DNA from: AC-32 sp963719275
GTDB taxonomy: Bacteria; Actinomycetota; Thermoleophilia; Gaiellales; Gaiellaceae
Assembly (NCBI GenBank): GCA_963719275.1
Contig: CAVRBT010000005.1
Location: 267,026-331,025, forward strand
Length of the DNA: 64,000 bases
Direction of reading: 5' to 3'
Made by a program: the position numbers and the translations under genes
The notes under the pieces: model-generated
Seen by the model: only the letters and a program-made list of their open reading frames with translations
Databases searched by the model: none
What the model was told of the DNA's origin: nothing
Part shown: positions 36,847-45,932 of the stretch, one piece after another
Layout: every line of letters starts with the position of its first letter
Numbering within the stretch: position 1 is the stretch's first letter

Positions 36847-38381
36847 TCCGGCGAGCCCTCATCTCGGTCTACGACAAGACCGGCCTCGAGCCGTTCGCGC
36901 GCGGGCTGATCGATCAGGACGTGGAGCTCGTCGCCAGCGGTGGAACGGCGTCGTACCTCCAGAAGGCGGGCCTGGCTGTGAAGCCCGTCGAGGAGCTGAC
37001 CGAGGTGCCCGAGCTGCTCGGGGGCCGCGTCAAGACGCTGCACCCGCGCATCCACGCCGCCATCCTCGCCCGGCGCGACCGGCCAGACGACAACGCGGCG
37101 CTCGACGAGCACGGGATCGAGCCGTTCGACCTCGTCTGCGTCAACCTCTACCCGTTCGAGGACGTGGTCGCGCGGCGGGCCGTCGGCGAGCGCGATGCCG
37201 TCGAGATGATCGACATCGGCGGGCCCGCGATGCTGCGCGCGGCCGCAAAGAACTTCCAGCACGTCGCGCCCGTGCCGCACCCGCAGCGGTACGACCAGAT
37301 CCTCGACGAACTGGGCGAGCGCGGGGACATCCTGCTCGAGACCCGCCGCCGGCTGGCGGCCGAGACGTTCGCGCTGACCGCAGCGTACGAGGCGGCGATC
37401 GCGAACTGGTTCTCCGACCCCGAAGCGTTCCCGGCCGCGCTGCTGCCCGGCTTCACGAAGGAGTTCGAGCTCGCCTACGGCGAGAACCCGCACCAGCGCG
37501 CGGCCTACTACTCCGAGCGTGGCGCGCGGCGGCACCTGCTCTCGCGGGTCGACCAATTGCACGGCCGTGAGCTCTCGTTCAACAACCTGAACGACCTCTC
37601 CGCGGCGCGGCTCGTCGCACGGGAGTTCGAGCTGCCTGCGTGCGTGATCGTCAAGCACACGAACCCGTGCGGCGTCGCCGTGGCGGGCTCGATCGAGCAG
37701 GCGTACGAACGGGCGCTGGCGTCGGACCCGCTCTCAGCCTACGGCGGCGTCGTCATCCTCAACCGGCCGGTGAGCACAGAGCTGGGCGAGCGGTTGGCCG
37801 AGCAGTTCGTCGAGGTGCTGTTCGCCCCTGGCTACGACGACGGGGCGCTCGAACGACTGAAGGAGAAGCCGGCCACGCGCATACTCGAGGACCGCGAGCG
37901 GCGGCTGACGAACCCGGGCGAGCGCGACTACAAGCGTGTCCTCGGCGGGCTGCTCGTGCAGGAGCGCGACGCCGACGTCGACGACCGCGATGGCATGGAG
38001 GTCGTCTGCGGCTCGCCGACCGAGATGGCCTGGGGCGACCTCCTCTTTGCGTGGCGCGTCTGCAAGCACGTCACTTCGAACGCGATCGTGCTTGCCCACG
38101 ACCTGCAGACAATCGGGATCGGCGCGGGCCAGATGAGCCGGGTCGACGCGGTGCGGATCGCGCTCGACAAGGCCCGCGAGCACGGGCACCAGACGGCCGG
38201 CGCGGTGATCGCGTCGGATGCGTACTTCCCGTTCGCCGACGGGCCGCAGCTCGCGCTCGCGGCAGGGATCACGGGCGTGATCCAGCCCGGGGGCTCGAAG
38301 CGCGACTCAGAGGTGATCGAAGCCGCCGAGCGCGCGGACGCGACGATGATCTTCACGCACCGCCGACACTTCCGCCACTAA
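36843..38381 (+). CDS. purH: AICAR transformylase / IMP cyclohydrolase
   Basis: Bifunctional last two steps to IMP. The 512 residues have the cyclohydrolase MGS domain (ALISVYDKTGLEPFARGL, LLGGRVKTLHPRIHAAIL) and the transformylase domain with IVKHTNPCGVAV and GDLLFAWRVCKHVTSNAIVL. GTG 36843. The stop overlaps the convergent gene at 38378. Confidence 0.97.
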   Translation: MIRRALISVYDKTGLEPFARGLIDQDVELVASGGTASYLQKAGLAVKPVEELTEVPELLGGRVKTLHPRIHAAILARRDRPDDNAALDEHGIEPFDLVCVNLYPFEDVVARRAVGERDAVEMIDIGGPAMLRAAAKNFQHVAPVPHPQRYDQILDELGERGDILLETRRRLAAETFALTAAYEAAIANWFSDPEAFPAALLPGFTKEFELAYGENPHQRAAYYSERGARRHLLSRVDQLHGRELSFNNLNDLSAARLVAREFELPACVIVKHTNPCGVAVAGSIEQAYERALASDPLSAYGGVVILNRPVSTELGERLAEQFVEVLFAPGYDDGALERLKEKPATRILEDRERRLTNPGERDYKRVLGGLLVQERDADVDDRDGMEVVCGSPTEMAWGDLLFAWRVCKHVTSNAIVLAHDLQTIGIGAGQMSRVDAVRIALDKAREHGHQTAGAVIASDAYFPFADGPQLALAAGITGVIQPGGSKRDSEVIEAAERADATMIFTHRRHFRH

Positions 38382-40741
38382 CGATGGGCGACGGCGGCGG
38401 GTGGGGCGGCGCGCTGAGCGACGAGCTCGACGTGGCCGCTCAGGCCCGAGAGGTCGAGCGTCTCGGGACCGGCGAAGCGGTCGAACGGCAGCCCGCCGAG
38501 CGTGACCGCGCCGAGCCGCTGGCCGGCCGGCAGCCGCAGCCGTAGGCGCAGCGGCCCGGCAAGCCCCGCCGGCACGTCGAGCGAGGCCCGCACCGCCGCA
38601 GGTCCGGCGTCGAGCGAGTACGAGAGCCGGCCGAAGCTCGTCTGCAGCCGCCGTACCTCGACCCGCTTCCCCGGCTCGAGCCAGGCCCGCGGCGTCGAGT
38701 AGGCAAGCTCGAGCCCGCGCGGGGAGCCGCTCACGTCCGTGGTCTCGTGCACAAGCGTCAGCCGCAGCGCCTCGAGGAAGAAGGCGTTGTTGGCGCTGTT
38801 CGGGGGCCGGTACATCGAGCGGTAGTACCGGCGGCTGACGGGCGCGATCGTCGAGCCCTCGCCCGAGACGAAGGTGTTCTCGGTCATTCCCGCGCCGAGC
38901 TTCCCGTAGAGGCTGAGCAGCAGCTGGTCGGGCTGGTCGTTGTCGGCGAGGAAGCGCGCGACGTTCGTGCCGTAGACGTCGTCCGAGCCAGGCCCCTCGT
39001 AGCCGGGGTTCGTCACTCCCGTGTGCGGGCTGAAGCGGACGAGGCCGAGGAAGCGCGAGCCGTGGAGCTGCAGGTAGCGCAGCAACCCCACCGCGTCCGC
39101 GCTACCCGGGCGGAAGAAGCCGGACGCGAGCACGTACGGCATGACGAGGTTCCAGTAGGCCCCGCGCTTCGACGCGGTCAGCCTGTCGTAGGCCTTCTCC
39201 CGGCCGTCGACGAGCGCGACCGGTACGAACACCGAACCGTCCGGCAGCGTCGTCTTCGCGCCCGCAACCGCGGCTCGCAACCCGGCCCCCAGGCGGGCGG
39301 CCACATCCGCCGCCTCGTAGGCGAGACGTGGGTAGCCGGTGCGCGCCCAGACCTCGGACATGGCCCGCACGCCCTGGAGCGTGAGCACCTGCGCGTGCAG
39401 CCCGTAGATCGGCCCGACGATGTCGGCGCCGTAGCGCTCCCGCCCGAGCAGGCCGGTGGTTCCTCGACGCAGCTGGCGGTCGAACGACTGGAGCACGCGG
39501 TGGAACTCCGGCGTCACCTGGGCGACATAGCCGCGGTCGCCGTAGCGGCGGTAGTAGTCGGCGGAACCGGTCATCCGCTCGCCGGCGGCGCGGTTCGGAA
39601 AGTAGGTTGGCGCGCCGCGGGCAACCTCGAGGATCGCGTGCTCGACGCCGCGGTAGCCGTAGGCGCCCATCACCTCGGCGACATCGACGAGCTCCCAGGA
39701 GAAGCGCTCGTACGCATTGCCGAGGCTGTAGCGCCACGACATGAGCAGGTTCTGGATCAGCAGGCTGCGCTCGGCGTCGTAGACGCGCTGCTCGGGCACG
39801 ACGAGCTCCCCGCCGGCGGCCAGGCGCCGCTGCCAGTACGCGGCGACCGACCGGCGCGCCCGCTCGTATGCCGCTCCGCTGAGCCGGAACGGACGCGTCC
39901 GCCGAGGCTCGTTCAGCCAGGCCGCGTACACGACGCGCGGCTTGCGGGCGGCATAGACGACCGAGCGGCCCTCGAACCTCGCGCCCCTGGTGTAGAGAAG
40001 CCGCGCGCGCTTGCCGAGCCGTAGCTGCCGGCCGACGCGCGTGAGCCCGCGGTCAGAGGCGGTGAAGCGGACGAGCGCCCGGCGCACGCGCGTGCCGCGC
40101 GGGTCGACGCTCAGGCGCACGAAGCTGACGAGCGAGCGCGTCTGCGGGATCCGCGTCGCAAACGACTCCTGCCGGTAGCGCACCCCGTCGGCGTCGACGT
40201 ACGAGGTCTCGAGGATCGGGAGGTAGCCCTGCGCCAGCTGCGGCGTGTCCAGCCGGGACAGACAGGAGCCGTAACGCTCGGTCCCGCGCGCGCCGACGGA
40301 GACCGTCAGCCTCGGCCCGTTCACGAGCTGCGAGACGACCTGGCTCCCGTCGGCCACATGCAGGTCGACCGCGCCCGCGCCGCGCGTGCCCGTCGGACGC
40401 CCGAACGGGAGGTAGTAGACGCCGGAGTCGGTGAGGCGCTTCGGCTTGAGCCCGGCGGGCCGGCCGACGAGCAGCAGCGGGTGCAGGCGGGCCCGGACGG
40501 CTGCGTAGGTCGGCCCCTGCTGCGAGGCGACGAGCTGCGCGCCCCAGACGTCCTCCCTGGCCGCGAGCGCGCCGAGGACCGCGTCTGCATACGCCTGATC
40601 CGCCTTGCGCGGCACGCACTCGGAGGCCGTGCGGCCGTGGCCCGCCACCGCGCTCGCCGTCGCGGCGAGGGCCAGCGCGATTCCGGCGACCCCGAGCCGC
40701 GCCCGCCGCCGAGCGGCGGGCGCGAGGGTTACGAGCGGCAC
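38378..40741 (-). CDS. Large exported protein, six-hairpin-glycosidase-like
   Basis: A 787-residue exported protein. The N-terminus is basic then hydrophobic (ARRRARLGVAGIALALAATASAVAG), a signal peptide. The middle, rich in Tyr/Trp/Arg helices such as SLLIQNLLMSWRYSLGNAYERFSWELVD, looks like an (alpha/alpha)6 toroid as in glucoamylase-type glycosidases; the C-terminus is beta-rich. I cannot assign catalytic acids. GTG 40741 is chosen for the signal peptide; the frame is open upstream. It converges with purH. Confidence 0.65.
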   Translation of the reverse strand: MPLVTLAPAARRRARLGVAGIALALAATASAVAGHGRTASECVPRKADQAYADAVLGALAAREDVWGAQLVASQQGPTYAAVRARLHPLLLVGRPAGLKPKRLTDSGVYYLPFGRPTGTRGAGAVDLHVADGSQVVSQLVNGPRLTVSVGARGTERYGSCLSRLDTPQLAQGYLPILETSYVDADGVRYRQESFATRIPQTRSLVSFVRLSVDPRGTRVRRALVRFTASDRGLTRVGRQLRLGKRARLLYTRGARFEGRSVVYAARKPRVVYAAWLNEPRRTRPFRLSGAAYERARRSVAAYWQRRLAAGGELVVPEQRVYDAERSLLIQNLLMSWRYSLGNAYERFSWELVDVAEVMGAYGYRGVEHAILEVARGAPTYFPNRAAGERMTGSADYYRRYGDRGYVAQVTPEFHRVLQSFDRQLRRGTTGLLGRERYGADIVGPIYGLHAQVLTLQGVRAMSEVWARTGYPRLAYEAADVAARLGAGLRAAVAGAKTTLPDGSVFVPVALVDGREKAYDRLTASKRGAYWNLVMPYVLASGFFRPGSADAVGLLRYLQLHGSRFLGLVRFSPHTGVTNPGYEGPGSDDVYGTNVARFLADNDQPDQLLLSLYGKLGAGMTENTFVSGEGSTIAPVSRRYYRSMYRPPNSANNAFFLEALRLTLVHETTDVSGSPRGLELAYSTPRAWLEPGKRVEVRRLQTSFGRLSYSLDAGPAAVRASLDVPAGLAGPLRLRLRLPAGQRLGAVTLGGLPFDRFAGPETLDLSGLSGHVELVAQRAAPPAAVAHR

Positions 40742-40846
40742 GTCATGCCGTCCGCCGCAGCCGAGACGTCGCTTGCCACGGCACAATCCTCTCGCACAAG
40801 GCGGCCGGAGTCCGCTGGACCTTCCGCCGGACCTGTGTGACCTCGT

Positions 40847-40852
40847 TACCCT
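40847..40852 (+). promoter_or_regulatory. Leaderless -10 element before a small upstream ORF
   Basis: TACCCT, 6 nt before GTG 40859, which opens a 31-codon ORF running into the start of the exporter gene. Confidence 0.4.
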
Positions 40853-40858
40853 TGCGCG

Positions 40859-40954
40859 GTGGGGAGGCGGCCGTGCCGCCGCAGGAATAGGCCGTCGCCG
40901 AGCCTCGTTCGCGCACCGCAACGACCCCGGGAACGACCCAAGGGAGGAAGATGA
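40859..40954 (+). CDS. Possible Arg/Pro-rich leader peptide of the drug exporter
   Basis: A 31-codon frame from GTG 40859 to TGA 40952-40954. The peptide holds about a dozen Arg and several Pro (GRRPCRRRNRPSPS at the start). Its TGA overlaps the ATG of the exporter at 40951, so translation could be coupled, and the exporter ribosome site GGGAGGAAG lies inside it. A TACCCT sits 6 nt before the GTG. The evidence is position and promoter spacing only. Short leader peptides that control exporters and resistance genes are well known. Confidence 0.4.
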   Translation: MGRRPCRRRNRPSPSLVRAPQRPRERPKGGR

Positions 40955-42387
40955 GCCCCGCCGCCGACCGCCGCTGGCTGACGCTCGCCATCGTGGGCGC
41001 CGCCTTCTTCATGACCGTCCTCGACGTCGCGATCGTCAACGTCGCGATCCCGTCAATCCAGCGAGACCTGAACGTGGCGGAGACGACCGTTCAGTGGGTC
41101 CTCACCGCCTACGCGATCACCTTCGGCGGCTTCCTCCTACTCGGCGGGCGCATGGCCGACCTCCTCGGGCGGAGGCGGATCTTCATCGTCGGCCTGGTGG
41201 TCTTCACCATCGCCTCACTCGTCTGCGGCCTGTCAAACAGCGCCGGAGTCCTGATCGCGGCGCGCGCGGCGCAAGGGATCGGCGCGGCCATCATCTCCCC
41301 GGCCGCACTCTCGATCGTGACGACGACCTTCGAGGAAGGCCCCGAGCGGAACAAGGCCCTCGGCATCTGGGGCGCGCTCGGCGGCTCGGGCGCGGCGGCC
41401 GGCGTCCTCTTCGGCGGGATCCTGACCAAGTACCTCGGCTGGGAGTGGATCTTCTGGGTCAACGTGCCCGTCGGCGTGATCGTGTTCCTGCTCACGCTGC
41501 GGTTCGTTCCCGAGAGCCACGCCGACCTGGGCCACCGCGAGTTCGACGCCGCGGGCGCGGTAACGATCACCAGCAGCCTCGCGATCTTCGTCTACGCGGT
41601 CTCGAAGGCGCCAGACGTCGGCTGGGGCTCTGCGCGGACGATCCTCCTGCTGATCGCCTCCGGCGTCCTGGTCCTGATCTCGATCGCGATCGAGATGCGC
41701 AGCAAGGCGCCGCTGGTGCCGCTCCGCATCTTCCGGATCCGCTCGCTCCTCGCCGCGAACATCGTCGGCTTCCTGCTCGGCGCGGTGATCTTCGCGGACT
41801 TCTTCGTCCTGACCCTGTACGTCCAGGAGGTTCTGAGCTGGTCCGCGCTCGAGACGGGCGTGACCTTCCTCGCGACCGCGGGCACGACGGTCATCTGGGC
41901 CGGCGTCGCGCAGGCGCTCACGACGCGCTTCGGTCCGCGGCCGGTGATCGTCATCGGGCTCCTCGTCCTGGCCGCGTCGATGGGCTGGTACACGCAGATC
42001 CCGGTCGACGGCCACTACTGGCCCGACCTCCTCCCCGCGTACATCACGTTCGCGCTCGGCCTGGCGTTCTCGTTCGTGCCGGTGACCATCGCCGCGCTCG
42101 CGCAGGTTGCGCCCCACGAGGCCGGGCTTGCGTCGGGCCTGATCAACACGAACCAGCAGGTCGGAGGCGCGATCGGCGTCGCGGTCGCCTCGACGATCTT
42201 CATCTCGCACTCCAAGGACCTGCTCAAGACCGGCCACTCGCCGGCCGAGGCGCTGACCTCCGGCTACCAGTGGGCGTTCTGGGCGCTGATCGCGGTCGCG
42301 CTGGTCGGCGCGCTCGTCGCGTTTGTACTCCTACGCGGGACGAAGGTCGAGATCGCCGAGGGCGAGCCGATGCAAGCGGCTGTGTAG
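40951..42387 (+). CDS. DHA2-family MFS multidrug exporter (EmrB/QacA type)
   Basis: A 478-residue, probably 14-helix exporter. It has the DHA2 start AAFFMTVLDVAIVNVAIPSI, motif A GGRMADLLGRRRIF and motif C-like GGSGAAAGVLFGGILTKYLGW, plus LASGLINTNQQVGGAIGVAV near the end. Substrates are likely drugs or cationic toxins driven by the proton gradient. ATG 40951 follows GGGAGGAAG. A possible leader peptide overlaps the start. cbs follows after 16 nt with its own -10. Confidence 0.92.
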   Translation: MSPAADRRWLTLAIVGAAFFMTVLDVAIVNVAIPSIQRDLNVAETTVQWVLTAYAITFGGFLLLGGRMADLLGRRRIFIVGLVVFTIASLVCGLSNSAGVLIAARAAQGIGAAIISPAALSIVTTTFEEGPERNKALGIWGALGGSGAAAGVLFGGILTKYLGWEWIFWVNVPVGVIVFLLTLRFVPESHADLGHREFDAAGAVTITSSLAIFVYAVSKAPDVGWGSARTILLLIASGVLVLISIAIEMRSKAPLVPLRIFRIRSLLAANIVGFLLGAVIFADFFVLTLYVQEVLSWSALETGVTFLATAGTTVIWAGVAQALTTRFGPRPVIVIGLLVLAASMGWYTQIPVDGHYWPDLLPAYITFALGLAFSFVPVTIAALAQVAPHEAGLASGLINTNQQVGGAIGVAVASTIFISHSKDLLKTGHSPAEALTSGYQWAFWALIAVALVGALVAFVLLRGTKVEIAEGEPMQAAV

Positions 42388-42391
42388 GGAT

Positions 42392-42397
42392 TACGCT
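42392..42397 (+). promoter_or_regulatory. Leaderless -10 element for cbs
   Basis: TACGCT, 6 nt before GTG 42404. Confidence 0.5.
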
Positions 42398-42403
42398 TCG
42401 CCC

Positions 42404-43804
42404 GTGGCGCGCGAGTACCCGACGTTGCTCGAGCTGGTCGGCAATACGCCCCTGGTCCGGCTCGAGACCGTCGCCCCCGAGGACGCCGCGACGGTCCTCT
42501 GCAAGCTCGAGTTCCTGAACCCGGGCGGGTCGATCAAGGACCGGATCGCGATCACGATGATCGACGCGGCCGAGCGTGAGGGGAAGCTGAAGCCGGGCGG
42601 GACGATCGTCGAGCCGACGTCGGGGAACACCGGAACGGGCCTCGCGATCGTGGCGGCACTGCGCGGCTACCGCTGCATCTTCACGATGCCCGACAAGATG
42701 AGCCGCGAGAAGATCTCGCTGCTCAAGGCCTTCGGCGCGGAGGTGATCATCTGTCCCTACGCGGTCGAGCCGGAGTCGCCCGAGAGCTACTACTCGGTCT
42801 CCGACCGGCTCGCCGAGGAGATTCCGGGCGCGTTCAAGCCCGATCAGTACCGGAACGAGGGGAACCCGCGCTCGCACTACGAGACGACGGGCCCCGAGAT
42901 CTGGGAGCAGACCGGCGGCGAGATCGACGCACTCGTAATCGCGGTCGGCACCGGCGGCACGATCACCGGCACCGCGCGTTACCTGAAGGAGCAGAAGCCC
43001 GACGTCCTGATCGTCGGCGCTGACCCCGAGGGCTCGATCTACACCTCCGGGCCAGAAAAGCAACACCCGTACCTGGTCGAGGGGATCGGCGAGGACTTCT
43101 ACCCCGAGACCTTCGACCCGTCGGTCGTCGACCGTTGGGTGACCGTCTCCGACCGCGACTCCTTCCTGACGGCGCGGCGACTCGCGCGCGAAGAGGGGCT
43201 GCTCGTCGGCGGCTCGGGCGGCACCGCGGCCTGGGCCGCGGTTGAGATCGCGAAGGAGCTCGGCCCTGGCAAGAACGTCGTCACCGTCTTCCCGGACGGC
43301 GGCCGCGCGTATCTGTCGAAGTTCTTCGACGACAACTACCTGATCGAGCTCGGCTTCCTGGAGCGCGGCGAGCCGACGCCGAGGGTCCGCGAGGTCCTCG
43401 CCTTCAAGCACCAGAACGGCGACGCGCCCGACCTGGTCACGATCGAGTCGCACCAGAAGGTCGGCACGGCGATCGACCTGATGCAGCAGTACTCGATCTC
43501 GCAGCTGCCGGTGATGCGACACGACTCGGGCGGCTCGCTCGCCGACGTCGTCGGCTCCTTGCAGGAGCGCGGCCTGCTCGACCTCGTCTTCCGCAACCCG
43601 GACGCGCTGAACGAGGAGGTCGCGGCGGCGATGCAGCCACCACTCGCCGCGGTGGAGGCCGAGGAGTCGCTGGACGAGGTCGTCGCCGCCCTGAGCGGCG
43701 GCAGCCCGGCGGTGGTGGTCGCGACGCGCGGGAAACCCACCGGCATGCTGACCCGCTCCGACCTGCTCGAGTACCTCGCCCATGGCCGTTCGAACTCTCG
43801 CTGA
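42404..43804 (+). CDS. cbs: Cystathionine beta-synthase
   Basis: PLP enzyme joining homocysteine and serine, the first step of transsulfuration. The 466 residues show ELVGNTPLVRLE, the PLP Lys in NPGGSIKDRIA, PTSGNTGTGLAIVAA, GTGGTITGTARYLK and SGGTAAWA. Two CBS domains (from about residue 335) follow, including QLPVMRHDSGGSLADVVGSL and PTGMLTRSDLLEYL, which often bind adenosyl compounds. GTG 42404 lies 6 nt after TACGCT. The gene overlaps bolA by 23 nt. Confidence 0.94.
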   Translation: MAREYPTLLELVGNTPLVRLETVAPEDAATVLCKLEFLNPGGSIKDRIAITMIDAAEREGKLKPGGTIVEPTSGNTGTGLAIVAALRGYRCIFTMPDKMSREKISLLKAFGAEVIICPYAVEPESPESYYSVSDRLAEEIPGAFKPDQYRNEGNPRSHYETTGPEIWEQTGGEIDALVIAVGTGGTITGTARYLKEQKPDVLIVGADPEGSIYTSGPEKQHPYLVEGIGEDFYPETFDPSVVDRWVTVSDRDSFLTARRLAREEGLLVGGSGGTAAWAAVEIAKELGPGKNVVTVFPDGGRAYLSKFFDDNYLIELGFLERGEPTPRVREVLAFKHQNGDAPDLVTIESHQKVGTAIDLMQQYSISQLPVMRHDSGGSLADVVGSLQERGLLDLVFRNPDALNEEVAAAMQPPLAAVEAEESLDEVVAALSGGSPAVVVATRGKPTGMLTRSDLLEYLAHGRSNSR

Positions 43805-44012
43805 GCTTCTCGAGGCCGCCTTTCCCGGCGATCCGGTCTCGGTCGAGGACCGCACCGGCGGCGGCGACCACTTCCAGGTGACGGTCGCGAGCGCGCGCTT
43901 CGACGGCCTCTCGCTGGTTGAGCAGCACCGCCTCGTCTACGACGCCCTCGCCACCCCACTCGGCGATGGCACCATTCACGAATTGCGGATCAAGACAAAG
44001 GGGAGCGAATGA
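43782..44012 (+). CDS. BolA-family protein
   Basis: A 76-residue BolA-like protein: GGGDHFQVTVASARFDGLSLVEQHR and GTIHELRIKT, with the invariant His in EQHR. BolA proteins pair with monothiol glutaredoxins to handle Fe-S clusters. The next gene is such a glutaredoxin, overlapping by 4 nt. ATG 43782 begins inside cbs. Confidence 0.92.
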   Translation: MAVRTLAELLEAAFPGDPVSVEDRTGGGDHFQVTVASARFDGLSLVEQHRLVYDALATPLGDGTIHELRIKTKGSE

Positions 44013-44371
44013 GCGAGCTGCAAAATCAGATCAAGGAGATCATCGAGACCGAGGATGTGGCGCTGTTCATGAAGGGCACGCCGCAGTTCGTGATGTGCGG
44101 CAACTCGCACCGCGCCCTCGAGGCGCTGCGGCGGGCGGGCGCGCCCGTGACCGCGGTCGACATCCTCCCCGACCCGCACATCCGCGAGGAGCTCTCGGCG
44201 CTCTCCGGCTGGCCGACGATTCCGCAGGTCTTCGTCCGCGGCGAGCTCGTCGGCGGCGCCGATATCGTCGAGGAGCTCGAGGCGAGCGGCGAGCTGGAGC
44301 AGACGTTGCGCGCGAAGCTCGGCGACGAGTACCGCGGCGCGGGAGAAGAACGGGTAGTCGCCGTGGCCTGA
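44009..44371 (+). CDS. Monothiol glutaredoxin, Grx4 type, with CGNS active site
   Basis: A 120-residue Grx4-family protein that with BolA would bind or carry a [2Fe-2S] cluster. It starts ELQNQIKEIIETEDVALFMKGTP, has the active site CGNS where most members have CGFS, then GWPTIPQVFVRGELVGGADIV. The Phe-to-Asn change is next to the cluster ligand and may tune binding. ATG 44009 overlaps the bolA stop. The C-terminal ~15 residues are extra. Confidence 0.92.
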   Translation: MSELQNQIKEIIETEDVALFMKGTPQFVMCGNSHRALEALRRAGAPVTAVDILPDPHIREELSALSGWPTIPQVFVRGELVGGADIVEELEASGELEQTLRAKLGDEYRGAGEERVVAVA

Positions 44372-44377
44372 GGGCGC

Positions 44378-44383
44378 TAGGCT
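44378..44383 (+). promoter_or_regulatory. TANNNT element before the small membrane-protein gene
   Basis: TAGGCT, 7 nt before GTC 44391, which is in frame with the gene annotated from GTG 44424. Confidence 0.35.
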
Positions 44384-44423
44384 TTCTCTCGTCGCCGGGC
44401 GGCTGTTCCCGATCCTGTCGTTC

Positions 44424-44708
44424 GTGGTGCTCGGGTTCGGGATCGGGATCGGGATGATCGAGAACCTGAGCCTAGGCTGGGACCAGTTCTGGATCGTCTT
44501 CGGCCTCGTCGCGTGGGGGCTCTCGGCGGCAACCGGGATCCTCTTTCTGGGTCCCGAGGCGAAGCGGCTCAACGCGGTGGCGGCCGAGCACGGCCCGAAG
44601 TCGCCGGAGGCGCAGGCGCGGCTGCGGAAGATCCTCCTGGTCGCGCGCGTGGACGTGGCGTTCCTGTTCGTGATCGTGCTCGACATGGTCGCCAAGCCGT
44701 TCAGCTAG
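44424..44708 (+). CDS. Small integral membrane protein (DUF2269-like)
   Basis: A 94-residue membrane protein with helices VLGFGIGIGMIENL, QFWIVFGLVAWGLSAATGILFLGP and a last one near VDVAFLFVIVLDMVAKPF. It resembles DUF2269-type proteins. The first recognised start, GTG 44424, cuts the first helix. The frame is open and hydrophobic (AGRLFPILSF) back to GTC 44391, which lies exactly 7 nt after TAGGCT, so the true start may be there with a non-standard codon or a misread GTG. Function unknown. Confidence 0.75.
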   Translation: MVLGFGIGIGMIENLSLGWDQFWIVFGLVAWGLSAATGILFLGPEAKRLNAVAAEHGPKSPEAQARLRKILLVARVDVAFLFVIVLDMVAKPFS

Positions 44709-44771
44709 CGCTGCGTCACAAGGCTCTGACGGAACATCGCTCAGCCGTCGTTTCGTCAGGGGCTCCGTAAC

Positions 44772-44777
44772 TAGAAT
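44772..44777 (+). promoter_or_regulatory. Leaderless -10 element for cystathionine gamma-synthase/lyase
   Basis: TAGAAT, 6 nt before GTG 44784. Confidence 0.55.
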
Positions 44778-44783
44778 CGGATC

Positions 44784-45932
44784 GTGGACTTCGAGACGCG
44801 CGCGATCCACGACGGCCAGGAGCCGGATCCCGCGACCGGCGCGATCACCGTCCCGATCTACCAGACGTCGACCTTCGTCCAGGAGGCGGTCGGCGAGCAC
44901 AAGGGCTACGACTACGCCCGGGTCTCGAACCCGACGCGCACCGCGCTGCAGATCTGCCTGGCCTCGCTCGAGGGGGCAGAGCACGGCGTCGCCTTCTCGT
45001 CCGGGCTCGCCGCGACGACCACGCTGATGCACCTGCTCGAGCCGGGCGACCGCGTCGTCGCCGTGGCCGACGTCTACGGCGGCGTCTACCGGATGTTCTC
45101 GCAGGTCTACGGGCCCAAAGGCTACGAGTTCGAGTGGGTGCCGGCCGAGGAGATCAACGAGAACCTGCCCGCGCACCTCGACGAGCGCACGCGCATCGTC
45201 TGGCTCGAGACGCCGACGAACCCCATGCTGAACGTCGTCGACATCCGCACCGCCGCCGAAGCCGCGCACGCGGTCGGCGCGATGGTCGTCGTCGACAACA
45301 CGTTCGCCTCGCCGTACCTGCAACAGCCGCTCGCGCTCGGCGCCGACGTCGTCCTGCATTCGACGACGAAGTACCTTGGCGGCCACTCGGACCTCATCGG
45401 AGGCTTCCTCGCCACGAACGACCCGACCGTGGCGGAGCGGCTGCTCTTCCTGCAGAAGTCGCTCGGCGCCGTCCCGGGGCCGTTCGACTGCTGGCTCGTG
45501 CTGCGCGGGCTCAAGACGCTGGCAGTGCGGATGCGAAAGCACTGCGAGAACGCCCACGCGATTGCGGGCTTCCTCGAGCGGCACCGGCGGGTCGAGAGGG
45601 TGCTCTACCCAGGCCTGCCGACGCATCCGGGGCACCGCATCGCGGCGCACCAGATGCGCGACTGCGGGGGGATGGTCTCGCTGCTCCTGGAGTCCGAGGA
45701 GGAGGCGGTCGCGCTCTGCGCCCGCACGAAGATCTTCAAGCTCGCCGAGAGCCTCGGCGGCGTCGAGAGCCTGATCGAGCACCCGGCACAGATGACCCAC
45801 GCCTCGACGGCCGACGCACCGTTCGCCGCGCCGCGCAACCTGGTGCGGCTCTCGGTCGGGATCGAGTCGGCGGAGGACCTCGTCGCCGACCTCGAGACCG
45901 CCCTCGTGCGGTCGCCGGCCGCCACCGCTTGA
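44784..45932 (+). CDS. Cystathionine gamma-synthase/gamma-lyase
   Basis: Cys/Met-metabolism PLP enzyme of 382 residues. It has FETRAIHDGQEPDPATGAI, YARVSNPTRTALQ, VVDNTFASPYLQQPL and the PLP lysine block DVVLHSTTKYLGGHSD. With cbs 1 kb upstream it likely acts as gamma-lyase making cysteine, but gamma-synthase (MetB) cannot be excluded from motifs. GTG 44784 lies 6 nt after TAGAAT. The TGA stop is formed by the first bases of REP-like copy D. Confidence 0.93.
   Translation: MDFETRAIHDGQEPDPATGAITVPIYQTSTFVQEAVGEHKGYDYARVSNPTRTALQICLASLEGAEHGVAFSSGLAATTTLMHLLEPGDRVVAVADVYGGVYRMFSQVYGPKGYEFEWVPAEEINENLPAHLDERTRIVWLETPTNPMLNVVDIRTAAEAAHAVGAMVVVDNTFASPYLQQPLALGADVVLHSTTKYLGGHSDLIGGFLATNDPTVAERLLFLQKSLGAVPGPFDCWLVLRGLKTLAVRMRKHCENAHAIAGFLERHRRVERVLYPGLPTHPGHRIAAHQMRDCGGMVSLLLESEEEAVALCARTKIFKLAESLGGVESLIEHPAQMTHASTADAPFAAPRNLVRLSVGIESAEDLVADLETALVRSPAATA

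Noticed and set aside
42388..44783. SAM or other sulfur riboswitch for cbs or the gamma-synthase/lyase
   Set aside because: The gaps before both genes are too short and the -10 elements lie 6 nt from the start codons, leaving no leader.
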